From: Bacillota bacterium
Lineage (GTDB): Bacteria; Bacillota_I; Bacilli_A; Erysipelotrichales; Erysipelotrichaceae
Assembly (NCBI GenBank): GCA_023426935.1
Contig: JAEZBR010000065.1
Coordinates: 1-50,587, forward strand
Length of the DNA: 50,587 bases
Reading direction: 5' to 3'
Of the stretch, positions 17,271 through 25,722 are shown piece after piece. A program made the translations under genes and the position numbers. Numbering within the stretch: position 1 is the first letter of the stretch; the number at the start of each line of letters is the position of its first letter. Under the pieces are notes generated by a model. That model was not told where the DNA came from, ran no database searches, and saw nothing but the letters and a program-made list of their open reading frames with translations.

Positions 17271-17276
17271 TATAAT
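17271..17276 (+). promoter_or_regulatory. -10 element for degV gene
   Basis: A perfect TATAAT lies 22 bases before the GTG start, with no strong -35. The leader would be about 16 bases and carries the GGAGG site. Confidence 0.45.
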
Positions 17277-17298
17277 GATTCAAATTGGAGGATCAATC

Positions 17299-18129
17299 GT
17301 GGAAAAACTGGTAATTGCCGATTCATCATGTGATTTAAGATCAGAGCCGGAAAAATTAGAAGTGGTGCCTTTGACAATTAAAGTCGGGGACCAGGATTTT
17401 ATTGATGATGATAATTTAGATTTGAATAAAATGCTCGAGGCTCTAAATACTTATTCCGGGAAAACTTCAACTTCCTGTCCTTCGGTTCAAAGTTGGGTCG
17501 ATGAGTTTAATAAAGCCGATGAATGTTTTGCGGTAACGATGACCAGTGCTCTTTCCGGAACGTATAATTCGGCGCGTGTCGCCAGTGAAATGTGTATCCA
17601 GAAAGATCCTAAAAAGAAAATTACGATTTTCGATACTTTATCTACCGGTCCGGAAATGGCTTTGATTATTGAGAAGATTCAGGAATTGATTAAAAACAAT
17701 ATTTCTTTTAATAAAATCGGAGAAATAATTAATGAATACCTGAAAAAAACGCATTTATTATTTACTTTGAAATCTTTACATAATCTGGCGGCTAACGGAC
17801 GAGTCAATAAGATAATCGCCGATGTTTTTGATTTACTGAATATGCGCATGATTGCGATAGCCAGTCCGGAAGGAACAATTAAGCCTTTATTCAAATGTCG
17901 GGGCAGTAAGAATGCTTTAAGCAAGATGATTGATTACTTAAAGAAAGAAGGCTATGTCGGCGGAAAGATTCGGATTAGTTATGTCGTGGATTCTGAAGAT
18001 TCGGATAAGTTAAAACAAGAGATTTTAACTGAATGGCCTAATGCTGATATTGTAACTCGTCCAACGACGGGCTTATGTAGTTACTATGCTGAAAAAGGCG
18101 GAATCCTCGTGGGGTTTGAATCCGCGTAA
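17299..18129 (+). CDS. DegV-family fatty-acid-binding protein
   Basis: A 276-residue DegV/FakB-type protein. Typical features are the start VIADSSCDL, the early TSTSCPS segment, MTSALSGTYNSA, and a C-terminal half with LKSLHNLAANGRVNK and a final YYAEKGGILVGF. Members bind a fatty acid and, with FakA kinase, feed acyl-phosphate into phospholipid synthesis; no fakA gene is nearby. The GTG start is supported by GGAGG 7 bases upstream; the longer frame from 17275 would place the start at the promoter itself. It is convergent with the TPR gene. Confidence 0.9.
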   Translation: MEKLVIADSSCDLRSEPEKLEVVPLTIKVGDQDFIDDDNLDLNKMLEALNTYSGKTSTSCPSVQSWVDEFNKADECFAVTMTSALSGTYNSARVASEMCIQKDPKKKITIFDTLSTGPEMALIIEKIQELIKNNISFNKIGEIINEYLKKTHLLFTLKSLHNLAANGRVNKIIADVFDLLNMRMIAIASPEGTIKPLFKCRGSKNALSKMIDYLKKEGYVGGKIRISYVVDSEDSDKLKQEILTEWPNADIVTRPTTGLCSYYAEKGGILVGFESA

Positions 18130-18138
18130 GTAGTTATC

Positions 18139-18159
18139 TAAAATCTTCTTTCGATTTTA
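18139..18159. terminator. Weak bidirectional hairpin
   Basis: TAAAATC (18139-18145) pairs with GATTTTA (18153-18159). It sits between the convergent degV and TPR genes and is AT-rich, so it may be only a weak terminator. Confidence 0.3.
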
Positions 18160-18173
18160 AACGTGAATTAAGT

Positions 18174-20135
18174 TTATTTGAGATAAGAATTAATCTTCAC
18201 TTCATTTTTTAGTTCATCCCTTAAGGTTTTCATAATCCGGATATCGTCATTATCCGCGGTTAAGTTATGGCTTAGTAAATGATATTCGGTAGTGGCCAAT
18301 TCGTAAGCTTCCTGGTAACGTTTTAAGGAAGTTAAGTCTAAAATCGTATCGTGAACGATTTGAATCGTTTGGGGATCGAGTTGTCCATAAGTATCTAGAT
18401 AAAGGTTGAATAAATAATTGTCAATTTCTAAGGCCTCAGAATAACGACCGATTTTGGAAAGAATTGTCGCGTAATTGTGCAGACAGATTAATGTCGCTGG
18501 TTCCTTTTCACCTTGATACTGACGACGATAATCAAGAGCGGTCTTCTGATAATCAAGTGCCTCTTCAAAATTGTTGGTAAAGAAATAATCGCTACTAAGA
18601 TCTTCTAAAGCTTGCCAAGTGTATTCGGAAGAAGCACCAAAGTTCTGGTTCGTTTTCTTATAACGCGGTAAATCGATCTTTAGGGCTTCAAGACAGAGTC
18701 TTTCTGTGCGATAAATCTTTGATAATAAAGCTTCGATTAAGATACTTTCAACATTATTTTCTCCGTATAATTCAAGACAAATTTTGAAGGCTTTTTCGGC
18801 ATAACCCTGTGCAGTACCCCATCGTTGCCAGTTTTGAAACATTCTGGCGGTGTTATATAAAGCGGAAATCGTTTCCGGGCTTTTTTCCCCAAAGATTTCC
18901 AAGTTACGTTCCAAAAGATATTTCTCTAATTCGGTACTATCCGCAAAATTATCAAGGTCTTCTAAACTCATCGCAATTTGATGGATTGCTTCCAAGGTTT
19001 TAGGAGCATTAGCACCATAATGGATCAAACACAGTTGATAGATCTTGGCGTTTAGAGATAGAGCTTCCTGATAGGCCTTTATGCAACCTAAAACTATTTG
19101 TAGATTATTCATGACGGGAAGATTGACTATGCTACGGTCGCCATATTTTTTAACCATGCTTAGATATGCCATGGTTGCATTATAATAAGCTTCGGATTGG
19201 TTGCCATAAAAAACTTGATAATAGGCTAAAGAAGATAAAGCATTATCGGTTTCATCAGCGTTTTTACCATGGAAATTTAAACAAAGTTTATAATTTTGGA
19301 TCGCGGAATTTAAGGCTTTTTCACCATTACCGATTTGTTCATAGTCTTTGGCTAGATTTTTTAATGAATTGATTAAAATGGAAACCGGGAATTTCTCTTT
19401 GTTGTTGAGAAAACTGATGGTATCCTCATAATATTTAAGCGCATTTTGATAGTCGGAAAGACAATCATAGGCTGAACCGATACTAAATAAATAGTAGGAA
19501 TAAGCGAAACAGTCTCCTTGACACCAATCCAAGTATTTAAATTGATATTGTAAGGACAGTTTAATAAATTCCGGATATTTGCCGGCTTCAAAATAAGCGT
19601 CAAGAAGCGCATCTACTTTTTTCAAGGCCGCATCTGGTTTGCTCTCATCGATCTGGACGTTTATTTGGTCATGCTCAAACTTTGAATGAACTACTTTGCC
19701 GCTATTTAAGTCAATATAGTAGGTCCGATTTTGTTTTATAGTTTTGGAGCTAGATTGTTTATTCTCAATTATTGCAGAAGGAATGTCGGAAATCTTAAAC
19801 TCATCCGCTAATTCTAAATATTTTGTGAGGATTTGTTCCTGCTTGGGTGTAACTCCGCTTAATATCTTTGTTACTATTTTTTCAATCTCTTGATTGCTCA
19901 AAGAAGCAGGGATTAAAAGAAGTCGTTCAAAGGGATTTGTGGTATCAGCGCTGTAGTCAATCGCGATCTGGTTATTTTCGGTTTGATAAATTAGATAATA
20001 GTATTTATCGGGGACCCAGATTAATTGTTCCGCAGGGATAGTCCCAAAACGATAATCCAAACCAAAATATTCGCTCATTCGATGGGCGCCTTGCTTAAGA
20101 AATTCATTTTCGATTAAAGTAGTTACTTTCACCAT
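18174..20135 (-). CDS. Large tetratricopeptide-repeat protein
   Basis: A 653-residue cytoplasmic protein without signal peptide. From about residue 165 to the end it consists of TPR units of the kinesin-light-chain type, with recurring A-L-x-Y-x-x-x-A patterns such as YQNALKYYEDTI, FEEALDYQKTAL and YSEALEID. The first 160 residues form a separate domain of unknown type that contains FGLDYRFGTIPAEQLIWVPD. TPR arrays bind partner proteins; no partner is evident. Only a weak AAGATGAA precedes the ATG, and a GTG one codon downstream is an alternative start. The gene stands alone on this strand. Confidence 0.8.
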   Translation of the reverse strand: MVKVTTLIENEFLKQGAHRMSEYFGLDYRFGTIPAEQLIWVPDKYYYLIYQTENNQIAIDYSADTTNPFERLLLIPASLSNQEIEKIVTKILSGVTPKQEQILTKYLELADEFKISDIPSAIIENKQSSSKTIKQNRTYYIDLNSGKVVHSKFEHDQINVQIDESKPDAALKKVDALLDAYFEAGKYPEFIKLSLQYQFKYLDWCQGDCFAYSYYLFSIGSAYDCLSDYQNALKYYEDTISFLNNKEKFPVSILINSLKNLAKDYEQIGNGEKALNSAIQNYKLCLNFHGKNADETDNALSSLAYYQVFYGNQSEAYYNATMAYLSMVKKYGDRSIVNLPVMNNLQIVLGCIKAYQEALSLNAKIYQLCLIHYGANAPKTLEAIHQIAMSLEDLDNFADSTELEKYLLERNLEIFGEKSPETISALYNTARMFQNWQRWGTAQGYAEKAFKICLELYGENNVESILIEALLSKIYRTERLCLEALKIDLPRYKKTNQNFGASSEYTWQALEDLSSDYFFTNNFEEALDYQKTALDYRRQYQGEKEPATLICLHNYATILSKIGRYSEALEIDNYLFNLYLDTYGQLDPQTIQIVHDTILDLTSLKRYQEAYELATTEYHLLSHNLTADNDDIRIMKTLRDELKNEVKINSYLK

Positions 20136-20188
20136 TTCATCTTAACACATTAAGCTAAATATGAAGCATTTGATTCAATAATAGAGGG

Positions 20189-20194
20189 TATAAT
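20189..20194 (+). promoter_or_regulatory. -10 element before the phosphoesterase gene
   Basis: A perfect TATAAT lies 18 bases before the ATG at 20213. No well-spaced -35 is seen. It probably drives the run of small genes beginning with the phosphoesterase. Confidence 0.4.
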
Positions 20195-20212
20195 AATGTC
20201 GAGGTGATTGTT

Positions 20213-20794
20213 ATGGTTTACTTTTTATCCGATACGCATTTCGGGCACGAAAACATTTTAAAAATGGGTCGCGCACAGTTTTCTTCAGTCAAAGAAATGG
20301 ACGATCTCATGCTTAATAATTGGATAAAAACCGTCAAACCGGAAGATGACATCTATTTTCTCGGTGATTTGTTTTTTCGCGCCAAATATGATCCGGAGAT
20401 TATTCTTAAACAATTGACCGGACATATTCATCTGATCCAGGGAAATCACGACCGTGATTGGTTTATTGAAGATTATCGGAAATATTTCTGCGAGATTTGT
20501 TATGCAACAATTATCATGAACGGTTCACATGCCGTTTATTTATGCCATTATGTGACCTGTGGCACAACCGGAAAGTTTATGATTCATGGCCATATTCACG
20601 CTGACTATAGTTTACGCAATTTCTATAAGCGAGTTTTATTGGAATCGGATAAGTATTTAAATGCTTGTGCCGATGTCAATTACTTCAAACCTGTAACTTT
20701 CAAACAGTTGGTTAAAAACTCAAAAGATGCACGAGAAAAAGCAATCTTACAATACGGTGATAAGTCAAATCAGGAAGATGGGGATACAATTTAA
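20213..20794 (+). CDS. Metallophosphoesterase
   Basis: A 193-residue calcineurin-like phosphoesterase. The metal ligands are all visible: DTHFGH (Asp7, His9), LGDLFF, GNHDRD and the late HGHIHAD. Standalone members of this size hydrolyse phosphodiesters or phosphomonoesters; the natural substrate is unknown. The ATG at 20213 is preferred because GAGGTG lies 6 bases upstream; a GTG at 20204 would consume that site. It is followed after 2 bp by a GNAT gene. Confidence 0.88.
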   Translation: MVYFLSDTHFGHENILKMGRAQFSSVKEMDDLMLNNWIKTVKPEDDIYFLGDLFFRAKYDPEIILKQLTGHIHLIQGNHDRDWFIEDYRKYFCEICYATIIMNGSHAVYLCHYVTCGTTGKFMIHGHIHADYSLRNFYKRVLLESDKYLNACADVNYFKPVTFKQLVKNSKDAREKAILQYGDKSNQEDGDTI

Positions 20795-20796
20795 AC

Positions 20797-21258
20797 ATGG
20801 TTAAGCAAAGAAATATGATTCGTAAGGCGATAAAGAATGATTTGTCCCGGATTGCGGAGATTTTCGTTTTTAATAATCGTTTGAATTATTTACCGATCTT
20901 TAAAGATAAAGCGTATTCCTTTTCCAAACTACAGGTCGTCTCGATAATCGATGATTACTTTAGTAAACCGCAGATCTTAGGTAATATCTATGTCTATGAT
21001 GATGGTTTGATCAAAGGATTTATGTTGATAACCGATTCAGAAATTCGCAAGTTTTATGTCGACTCATTTTTTCAGAATGAGGGAATCGGTCATGAAATGA
21101 TGAAATATGCGAAAGAGCAATTATCGGTCAATCATCTTTGGGTTTTGGAAAAGAATGAACGGGCGATTGCTTTTTATCAGAGCTGTGGGTTTAAAAAGAA
21201 CGGTCAACGAAAATTAGAACCGCTTACCGCCGAATACAGTATTGAATTAGTCTATTAA
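20797..21258 (+). CDS. GNAT acetyltransferase (first of three)
   Basis: A roughly 150-residue GNAT-fold protein. The acetyl-CoA-binding region is FYVDSFFQNEGIGHEMMKYA, a form of the Q/R-x-x-G-x-G/A loop with Asn-Glu-Gly-Ile-Gly, followed by the terminal AIAFYQSCGFKK motif. It may acetylate a small molecule or a protein N-terminus. It begins 2 bp after the phosphoesterase. A second ATG at 20815 gives the more usual N-terminus MIRKA; neither start has a good ribosome site, suggesting translational coupling. Confidence 0.85.
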   Translation: MVKQRNMIRKAIKNDLSRIAEIFVFNNRLNYLPIFKDKAYSFSKLQVVSIIDDYFSKPQILGNIYVYDDGLIKGFMLITDSEIRKFYVDSFFQNEGIGHEMMKYAKEQLSVNHLWVLEKNERAIAFYQSCGFKKNGQRKLEPLTAEYSIELVY

Positions 21259-21260
21259 GA

Positions 21261-21371
21261 ATGAGTTGGGAGCCCCCTGAAGAAGAAACTAATTACGGAA
21301 TGATTCTGGGATATCCGGTTGAAGAGTCACAACTGTTATTTATCAATCTTGGTTCAGGGAATTTTGAATAA
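21261..21371 (+). CDS. Possible 36-residue small protein or remnant
   Basis: An ATG two bases after the GNAT stop opens a 36-codon frame ending in TAA. The peptide contains NYGMILGYPVEESQ, which resembles the GYP-containing end of DUF3793-type proteins, but the match is only by eye. No ribosome site is evident. It may be the tail of a decayed gene, or translated by coupling to the GNAT. Confidence 0.25.
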   Translation: MSWEPPEEETNYGMILGYPVEESQLLFINLGSGNFE

Positions 21372-21441
21372 CTTCATGATTTAACTTAATGAATAGGCAG
21401 ATAAGATATAATGTTAATATATCTAATGGCAGGTGATAAAG

Positions 21442-21993
21442 ATGGAAATTGAATTAACTAAAACAGTCAGAGGAAAGAAGCTGATTCTGCGTAGTGCCAA
21501 AAAAGAAGATATAAAAATTTTGCTTCAGAGCCTTAAAGATCTTAATCAGGAAACTAAGTTTTTATCGAGTGAACCGGAAGAAATTAAGTACACAGAAGAA
21601 GGAGAATTATCTTTTATCAACGCACTTAATTCTTCGGAAAAGAGTGTTATGTTACTGGCATTCGTTGATGACCGGTATATCGGAAACTGCATGATGAAAC
21701 AGGGAAGTACTTTACGCAGTGCCCATCGGGCGACAATTGGAATTGCAATATATCAGAAATATACCCATCAGGGTTTCGGAGAAGCGATGCTGGAAGCTTT
21801 AATCGAAATAGCCACGCAGGCTCAGTTGGAACAGTTGGAACTTAATGTAGTTTCCTCCAATAAGCCCGCGATTTCTTTATATACCAAACTGGGATTTAAA
21901 CAATATGGTTGCTTACCGCACCAGATGAAGTATCGCGATGGTGGTTATGCGGATGATTATGTCATGATAAAATTTATTAAAGGAAATGATTAA
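21442..21993 (+). CDS. GNAT acetyltransferase (second of three)
   Basis: A 183-residue GNAT-fold enzyme. The acetyl-CoA loop is QKYTHQGFGEAMLEAL and the C-terminal signature NKPAISLYTKLGFKQYG is followed by YRDGGYADDYVMIKF. The early half, KLILRSAKKEDIKIL, is typical of the RimJ/RimL-like and polyamine or antibiotic acetyltransferase branches; the substrate is open. The ATG at 21442 is preceded by AGGTGAT; a TATAAT at 21407-21412 may be its own promoter. Its end abuts the methyltransferase start. Confidence 0.88.
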   Translation: MEIELTKTVRGKKLILRSAKKEDIKILLQSLKDLNQETKFLSSEPEEIKYTEEGELSFINALNSSEKSVMLLAFVDDRYIGNCMMKQGSTLRSAHRATIGIAIYQKYTHQGFGEAMLEALIEIATQAQLEQLELNVVSSNKPAISLYTKLGFKQYGCLPHQMKYRDGGYADDYVMIKFIKGND

Positions 21994-21994
21994 G

Positions 21995-22768
21995 ATGACT
22001 AAGGATGAATTATTGAATGTATGGTTAGATGAAGAAAAAAAAGCGAAGATTACCGGTTGGGATTTTTCCCATATTAATGATGAATATGAGGAGGAAGATG
22101 ATTTGCCTTGGGATTATTATAAGATCGTCAAGGAATGCTTGACTTCCCAGTCTAGACTTTTAGATATCGATACCGGAGGCGGTGAATTCCTACTGTCTTT
22201 AAATCACCCTTATAATCTATCTAGTGCTACGGAAGGCTATGCCCCGAATATTGAATTATGCCAAAAGAAACTATTACCCTTGGGAATCGATTTCCGAGGA
22301 GTCGACGGAACCCAGAAAATGCCGTTTAAGGATCGATATTTCGACTTGATAATAAATCGTCATGGCGACTATATCGGCAAGGAAGTCTATCGGATGTTAA
22401 AAGATAAAGGTAAATTTATTACCCAACAGGTCGGGGCCGAAAACGATCGGGAATTAGTTACTTTGTTATTCGGGAAAGAATTATCATTACCATTTCCTAA
22501 TCAATACTTGAGGATTGCAAAAAAGGAATTAAGCAATCAGGGATTCAAGATTGTTACCGCGAAAGAAACTTACCAGCCAATCCGATTTTATTCCGTTAAG
22601 GCTTTAGTTTGGTTCGCGAAGATCATTGAATGGGAGTTCCCGGGGTTTGAAGTATGCAAGTATCAAGATAATCTCTTTAAAGCCCAGAAAATTTTGAAAG
22701 AAAAGGGTAAGATTGAAGGAAGGATACATCGGTATATATTGGTGGGAGAAAAAGATGGAAAAATTTAA
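21995..22768 (+). CDS. SAM-dependent methyltransferase, class I
   Basis: A 257-residue class I methyltransferase. Motif I is LLDIDTGGGEFLLSL, followed by a region with PFKDRYFDLIINRHG as motif IV. It resembles small-molecule or antibiotic-modifying methyltransferases with an acidic N-terminal lid (YEEEDDLPWDYY). The ATG at 21995 follows AAGGAAA inside the end of the preceding GNAT gene; an ATG at 21986 overlaps that gene and has too short a spacing. Its 3' end overlaps the third GNAT gene by 14 bp, so the genes are translationally coupled. Confidence 0.88.
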   Translation: MTKDELLNVWLDEEKKAKITGWDFSHINDEYEEEDDLPWDYYKIVKECLTSQSRLLDIDTGGGEFLLSLNHPYNLSSATEGYAPNIELCQKKLLPLGIDFRGVDGTQKMPFKDRYFDLIINRHGDYIGKEVYRMLKDKGKFITQQVGAENDRELVTLLFGKELSLPFPNQYLRIAKKELSNQGFKIVTAKETYQPIRFYSVKALVWFAKIIEWEFPGFEVCKYQDNLFKAQKILKEKGKIEGRIHRYILVGEKDGKI

Positions 22769-23294
22769 ATTAGTAAGTCCAAGTAAGAAATATGAAAAAG
22801 AACTAAATGATTTCAAGAAAGAAGTTCTGAAGGCCGGTAGCAACGATATGTTCGCCGGTTGCGGTGATCTAGGAAAAATGACGGTGCCGGAGTTTATCGA
22901 ATACAGTAAACTATTGAGTAAGAAAGAAACCTGCCCTAATGATAAAGTCCCCGCAAATTATTATCTGATGGTTCGCAATGAAGATGATCGACTAGTCGGA
23001 ATGATTGACTTAAGGCATCATATCGATCATCCGATTTTAAGCCTCTGGGGAGGACACATCGGTTATTCGATTCGACCTAGTGAACAAGGCAAAGGATATG
23101 CGAAGATAATGTTGAAGCTTGATTTGGATAAAGCAAGGGAATTAGGCTTAAAGAAGGTTTTAGTTACCTGCAGCGATAATAATCCTCGCAGTGAAAGAAC
23201 AATTATTGCGTGTGGAGGAATTTTTGAAAATAAAGTTATCGTCGATAATGAGACGATTGAACGGTACTGGATATCGTTGGAGGAAACCAAGTGA
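22755..23294 (+). CDS. GNAT acetyltransferase (third of three)
   Basis: A 179-residue GNAT protein with GHIGYSIRPSEQGKGYAKIMLKL as acetyl-CoA-binding region and VTCSDNNPRSERTIIACGG near the end. It matches the family seen beside antibiotic and stress genes in Firmicutes. I chose the ATG at 22755 because GGGAG lies 7 bases upstream; the frame is open further upstream but inside the methyltransferase. It overlaps both neighbours, and its stop codon shares bases with the ASCH gene start. Confidence 0.88.
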   Translation: MEKFKLVSPSKKYEKELNDFKKEVLKAGSNDMFAGCGDLGKMTVPEFIEYSKLLSKKETCPNDKVPANYYLMVRNEDDRLVGMIDLRHHIDHPILSLWGGHIGYSIRPSEQGKGYAKIMLKLDLDKARELGLKKVLVTCSDNNPRSERTIIACGGIFENKVIVDNETIERYWISLEETK

Positions 23295-23734
23295 AGCAGC
23301 AACAAATGTGGGAAGCGTATCTTAAAGAAAATCCGGCAGCGGATAAGTATCAAGCCTGGGCTTTCTGTGGCGGCGGGGAAATCGGAGATCGGTTAGCGAA
23401 TCTTGTTTTAGAAGGTAAGAAAACCGCGACGGCCAGTGTTTTAATCGCTTATCAGACCGAAAATGAACCTATCCCGCAGGTAAATGATTATAGTGTGGTT
23501 CTTTATGATAATAATGAAGCAGCCTGTATCATTCAGACTACTAAGGTCTCATTAGTGCCATTTAATGAAGTAAGTAAAGAACATGCTTACCACGAAGGCG
23601 AAGGAGACCGTTCCTTAGATTACTGGCGTAGAGTACACAAAACCGCTTTTACGCCTGATTATGAAGCGGTCGGTAAAAGCTTCGATGAAAAAGGAATCTG
23701 TGTTCTGGAAGAATTTAGAATTGTTTTTCGTTAG
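23291..23734 (+). CDS. ASCH-domain protein
   Basis: A 147-residue ASCH-fold protein. Hallmarks are WAFCGGGEIGDRLANLVLEGKKTATAS near the N-terminus and the HAYHEGEGDRSLDYWRRVH region. ASCH domains are thought to bind RNA, and some members hydrolyse acetylated cytidine. The start is GTG, with GGAGG 7 bases upstream, and overlaps the TGA of the preceding GNAT (GTGA). That an ASCH protein is coupled to an acetyltransferase is suggestive of a modification and reversal pair, but this is inference. Confidence 0.88.
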   Translation: MKQQQMWEAYLKENPAADKYQAWAFCGGGEIGDRLANLVLEGKKTATASVLIAYQTENEPIPQVNDYSVVLYDNNEAACIIQTTKVSLVPFNEVSKEHAYHEGEGDRSLDYWRRVHKTAFTPDYEAVGKSFDEKGICVLEEFRIVFR

Positions 23735-23742
23735 GTAAAAGA

Positions 23743-24252
23743 ATGATTAAGGAAAAGAAAATTATTGTCTTAGGTAGTCCGGGTTCCGGGAAAAGTTATT
23801 TTTCGGGGAAACTGGCGAATTTAATTCACTATCCGGTTTTTTATTTGGATAAACTGTATTGGAAAGAAAACTGGGTTGGAATCAGTACCGACGAATTAAG
23901 GAATAAAATAAACAAAATCATGGAAGAAAATAAATGCTGGATCATCGACGGTAATTATTCCTCAACTTTGGAAATGCGCTATCAAAGGGCAGAACTTATT
24001 TTTTATTTTGATCTACCAAGCGAAGTCTGTTTAAAATCACACCAAGAAAGACTTGGAAAGAAGCGGGTTGATTTACCTAGTTATTTGGAGGAGAAAGAGG
24101 ATCCAGAGTTTGAACAGTTTATTAGAGATTTTCCTCGAATTGAAAAACCAAGGTTCTTAAATATTCAGCAGAAATACCCCCAGAAAAAAGTAATTATTTT
24201 TAAACAAAGAAGTGAAGTAAATCTGTTTTTAGAAAACTTAGCTTCAAATTAA
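23743..24252 (+). CDS. P-loop kinase of the topology-modulation (FlaR-like) type
   Basis: A 169-residue adenylate-kinase-like NTPase. Walker A is GSPGSGKS at about residues 11-18, then FYLDKLYW, and WIIDGNYSSTLEMR, which define the so-called DNA topology modulation protein family. These are small kinases whose true substrate is unknown; the topology name is historical. It starts 8 bp after the ASCH gene, and the run of coupled genes ends here. Confidence 0.85.
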   Translation: MIKEKKIIVLGSPGSGKSYFSGKLANLIHYPVFYLDKLYWKENWVGISTDELRNKINKIMEENKCWIIDGNYSSTLEMRYQRAELIFYFDLPSEVCLKSHQERLGKKRVDLPSYLEEKEDPEFEQFIRDFPRIEKPRFLNIQQKYPQKKVIIFKQRSEVNLFLENLASN

Positions 24253-24303
24253 AAAAAAATAACGCTTTCATGCGATAGTTTTCTGAAAATTGGGTGAATG
24301 TTC

Positions 24304-24332
24304 TTGCATTATACGAGTGATACAGTTATAAC
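24304..24332 (+). promoter_or_regulatory. Sigma-A type promoter for the GT2 gene
   Basis: TTGCAT (24304-24309) and TATAAC (24327-24332) are separated by exactly 17 bp. The leader to the ATG at 24385 would be about 46 bases and contains GGAGGTGA. Confidence 0.5.
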
Positions 24333-24384
24333 TAACTCTGTTTATGATATAAATGTGAAATATATCGTACTCGGAGGTGAAATT

Positions 24385-25692
24385 ATGAGAGCGTTCGAAA
24401 TCTTCAAATTCGTTAATAGCGCCATTGTTGTTCTCTTGACCCTAGCTTATCTTTACCAGGTAATTTATATGATTATCGGGCTGATTTATCGTAAACCTGC
24501 CCGTTTGGTTCCGGCTAAGCGTCTAGGGCGTTATGGGGTCTTTATCAGTGCCCGTAATGAAGAGGGAGTCATCGCCGAATTGATTGGTTCCTTGAAAAAA
24601 CAGAATTATCCGGAAAGCAAATTCGATATTTTTGTCTTAGCGGATAATTGTACCGATGAAACGGCTGAAGTAGCAAGAAAGGCCGGAGCGAACGTCTATG
24701 AAAGATTTGACCGTAATCAAGTCGGTAAAGGTTACGCTTTGGATTATCTCTATAAAGAAGTAGTTGCTAAATATGGTATTGATTACTATGATGGTTTCAT
24801 CGTTTTCGATGCGGATAATCTAGTAGATCGAAACTTCATTAGAATGATGAACCGGACCTTTATGTCCGGCAAGTACGATGCGGTTACCTGTTATCGTAAT
24901 TCCAAGAACTTCGGATCTAACTGGTTATCGGCTAGTTATTCATTATGGTTTTTAAGAGAAGCCAGATTCGTTAACTACCCGCGTAGTTTAATCGGAACCA
25001 GCTGTATGATTTCCGGTACCGGCTTTCTAGTATCTAATCAGATTATGAAAGAAAATAACGGTTGGCCTTATCATTTGCTGACCGAAGATATTCAATTCTC
25101 CGTTTCCTGCGCCCTCAATAATAAGATGATTGGTTATTGTGATCAGGCAGTGGTTTATGATGAGCAACCGACCTCATTTATGCAGTCATGGAAACAAAGA
25201 CTGCGTTGGTCTAAAGGTTTCTATCAGATTAACGGAAAATATTTAGGAAGTTTGGTTAATTCTGCTAGTACCGGCAAGAAAAACCGTATGAGTTGTTACG
25301 ATGTCTTGATGACGGTCGCACCATGTATGTTATTAACAATCTTCTTCTTCGGTTTTAACCTCTTAATGTTAGGCTGGGGTTTCACCATGCCTTATTATCT
25401 TCAGGTTTTATTCCAAAGAGAAGCGACTAAATATCTAGTATATGCCATCATTAATTCCTACTTGGGAATGATCATGATCGGCAGTTTGACGGTTGGCACG
25501 GAATGGAATCGGATCAAAGCAACGACGGTGGAGAAGATTAAGTATATCTGGATGTTCCCGTTCTTCATGGTAAGTTATATTCCGATTACTTTACAGGCCT
25601 TGTTCTCCAAAGTCGAATGGTCACCAATCAAGCATTACTCCAGCAAGACGTTACACAAGAAAGATAATCAAGCTTATTCTTCCGAGAATTAA
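24385..25692 (+). CDS. Membrane glycosyltransferase, family GT2
   Basis: A 435-residue processive-type GT2 enzyme. One N-terminal membrane segment precedes the catalytic domain, and three or more follow it. Substrate motifs are ISARNEEG, VLADNCTDET, the DxD-type IVFDADNLVD, LTEDIQFS and QRLRWSKGF (QxxRW), the last marking processive synthases of the cellulose, hyaluronan or poly-GlcNAc kind. It probably extends a surface polysaccharide using a UDP-sugar. The ATG at 24385 follows GGAGGTGA; the upstream in-frame ATG at 24298 lies ahead of the promoter. It is monocistronic, bounded by a terminator. Confidence 0.9.
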   Translation: MRAFEIFKFVNSAIVVLLTLAYLYQVIYMIIGLIYRKPARLVPAKRLGRYGVFISARNEEGVIAELIGSLKKQNYPESKFDIFVLADNCTDETAEVARKAGANVYERFDRNQVGKGYALDYLYKEVVAKYGIDYYDGFIVFDADNLVDRNFIRMMNRTFMSGKYDAVTCYRNSKNFGSNWLSASYSLWFLREARFVNYPRSLIGTSCMISGTGFLVSNQIMKENNGWPYHLLTEDIQFSVSCALNNKMIGYCDQAVVYDEQPTSFMQSWKQRLRWSKGFYQINGKYLGSLVNSASTGKKNRMSCYDVLMTVAPCMLLTIFFFGFNLLMLGWGFTMPYYLQVLFQREATKYLVYAIINSYLGMIMIGSLTVGTEWNRIKATTVEKIKYIWMFPFFMVSYIPITLQALFSKVEWSPIKHYSSKTLHKKDNQAYSSEN

Positions 25693-25693
25693 A

Positions 25694-25722
25694 TAAGACA
25701 CCATTAGGTGCCTTATTTTTTT
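25694..25722. terminator. Shared terminator of convergent genes
   Basis: TAAGACACC pairs with GGTGCCTTA around an ATTA loop with one A-C mismatch, then TTTTTTT. It ends the GT2 gene. The TAA of the convergent Sel1 gene (25713-25715) lies within the stem itself. Confidence 0.75.
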
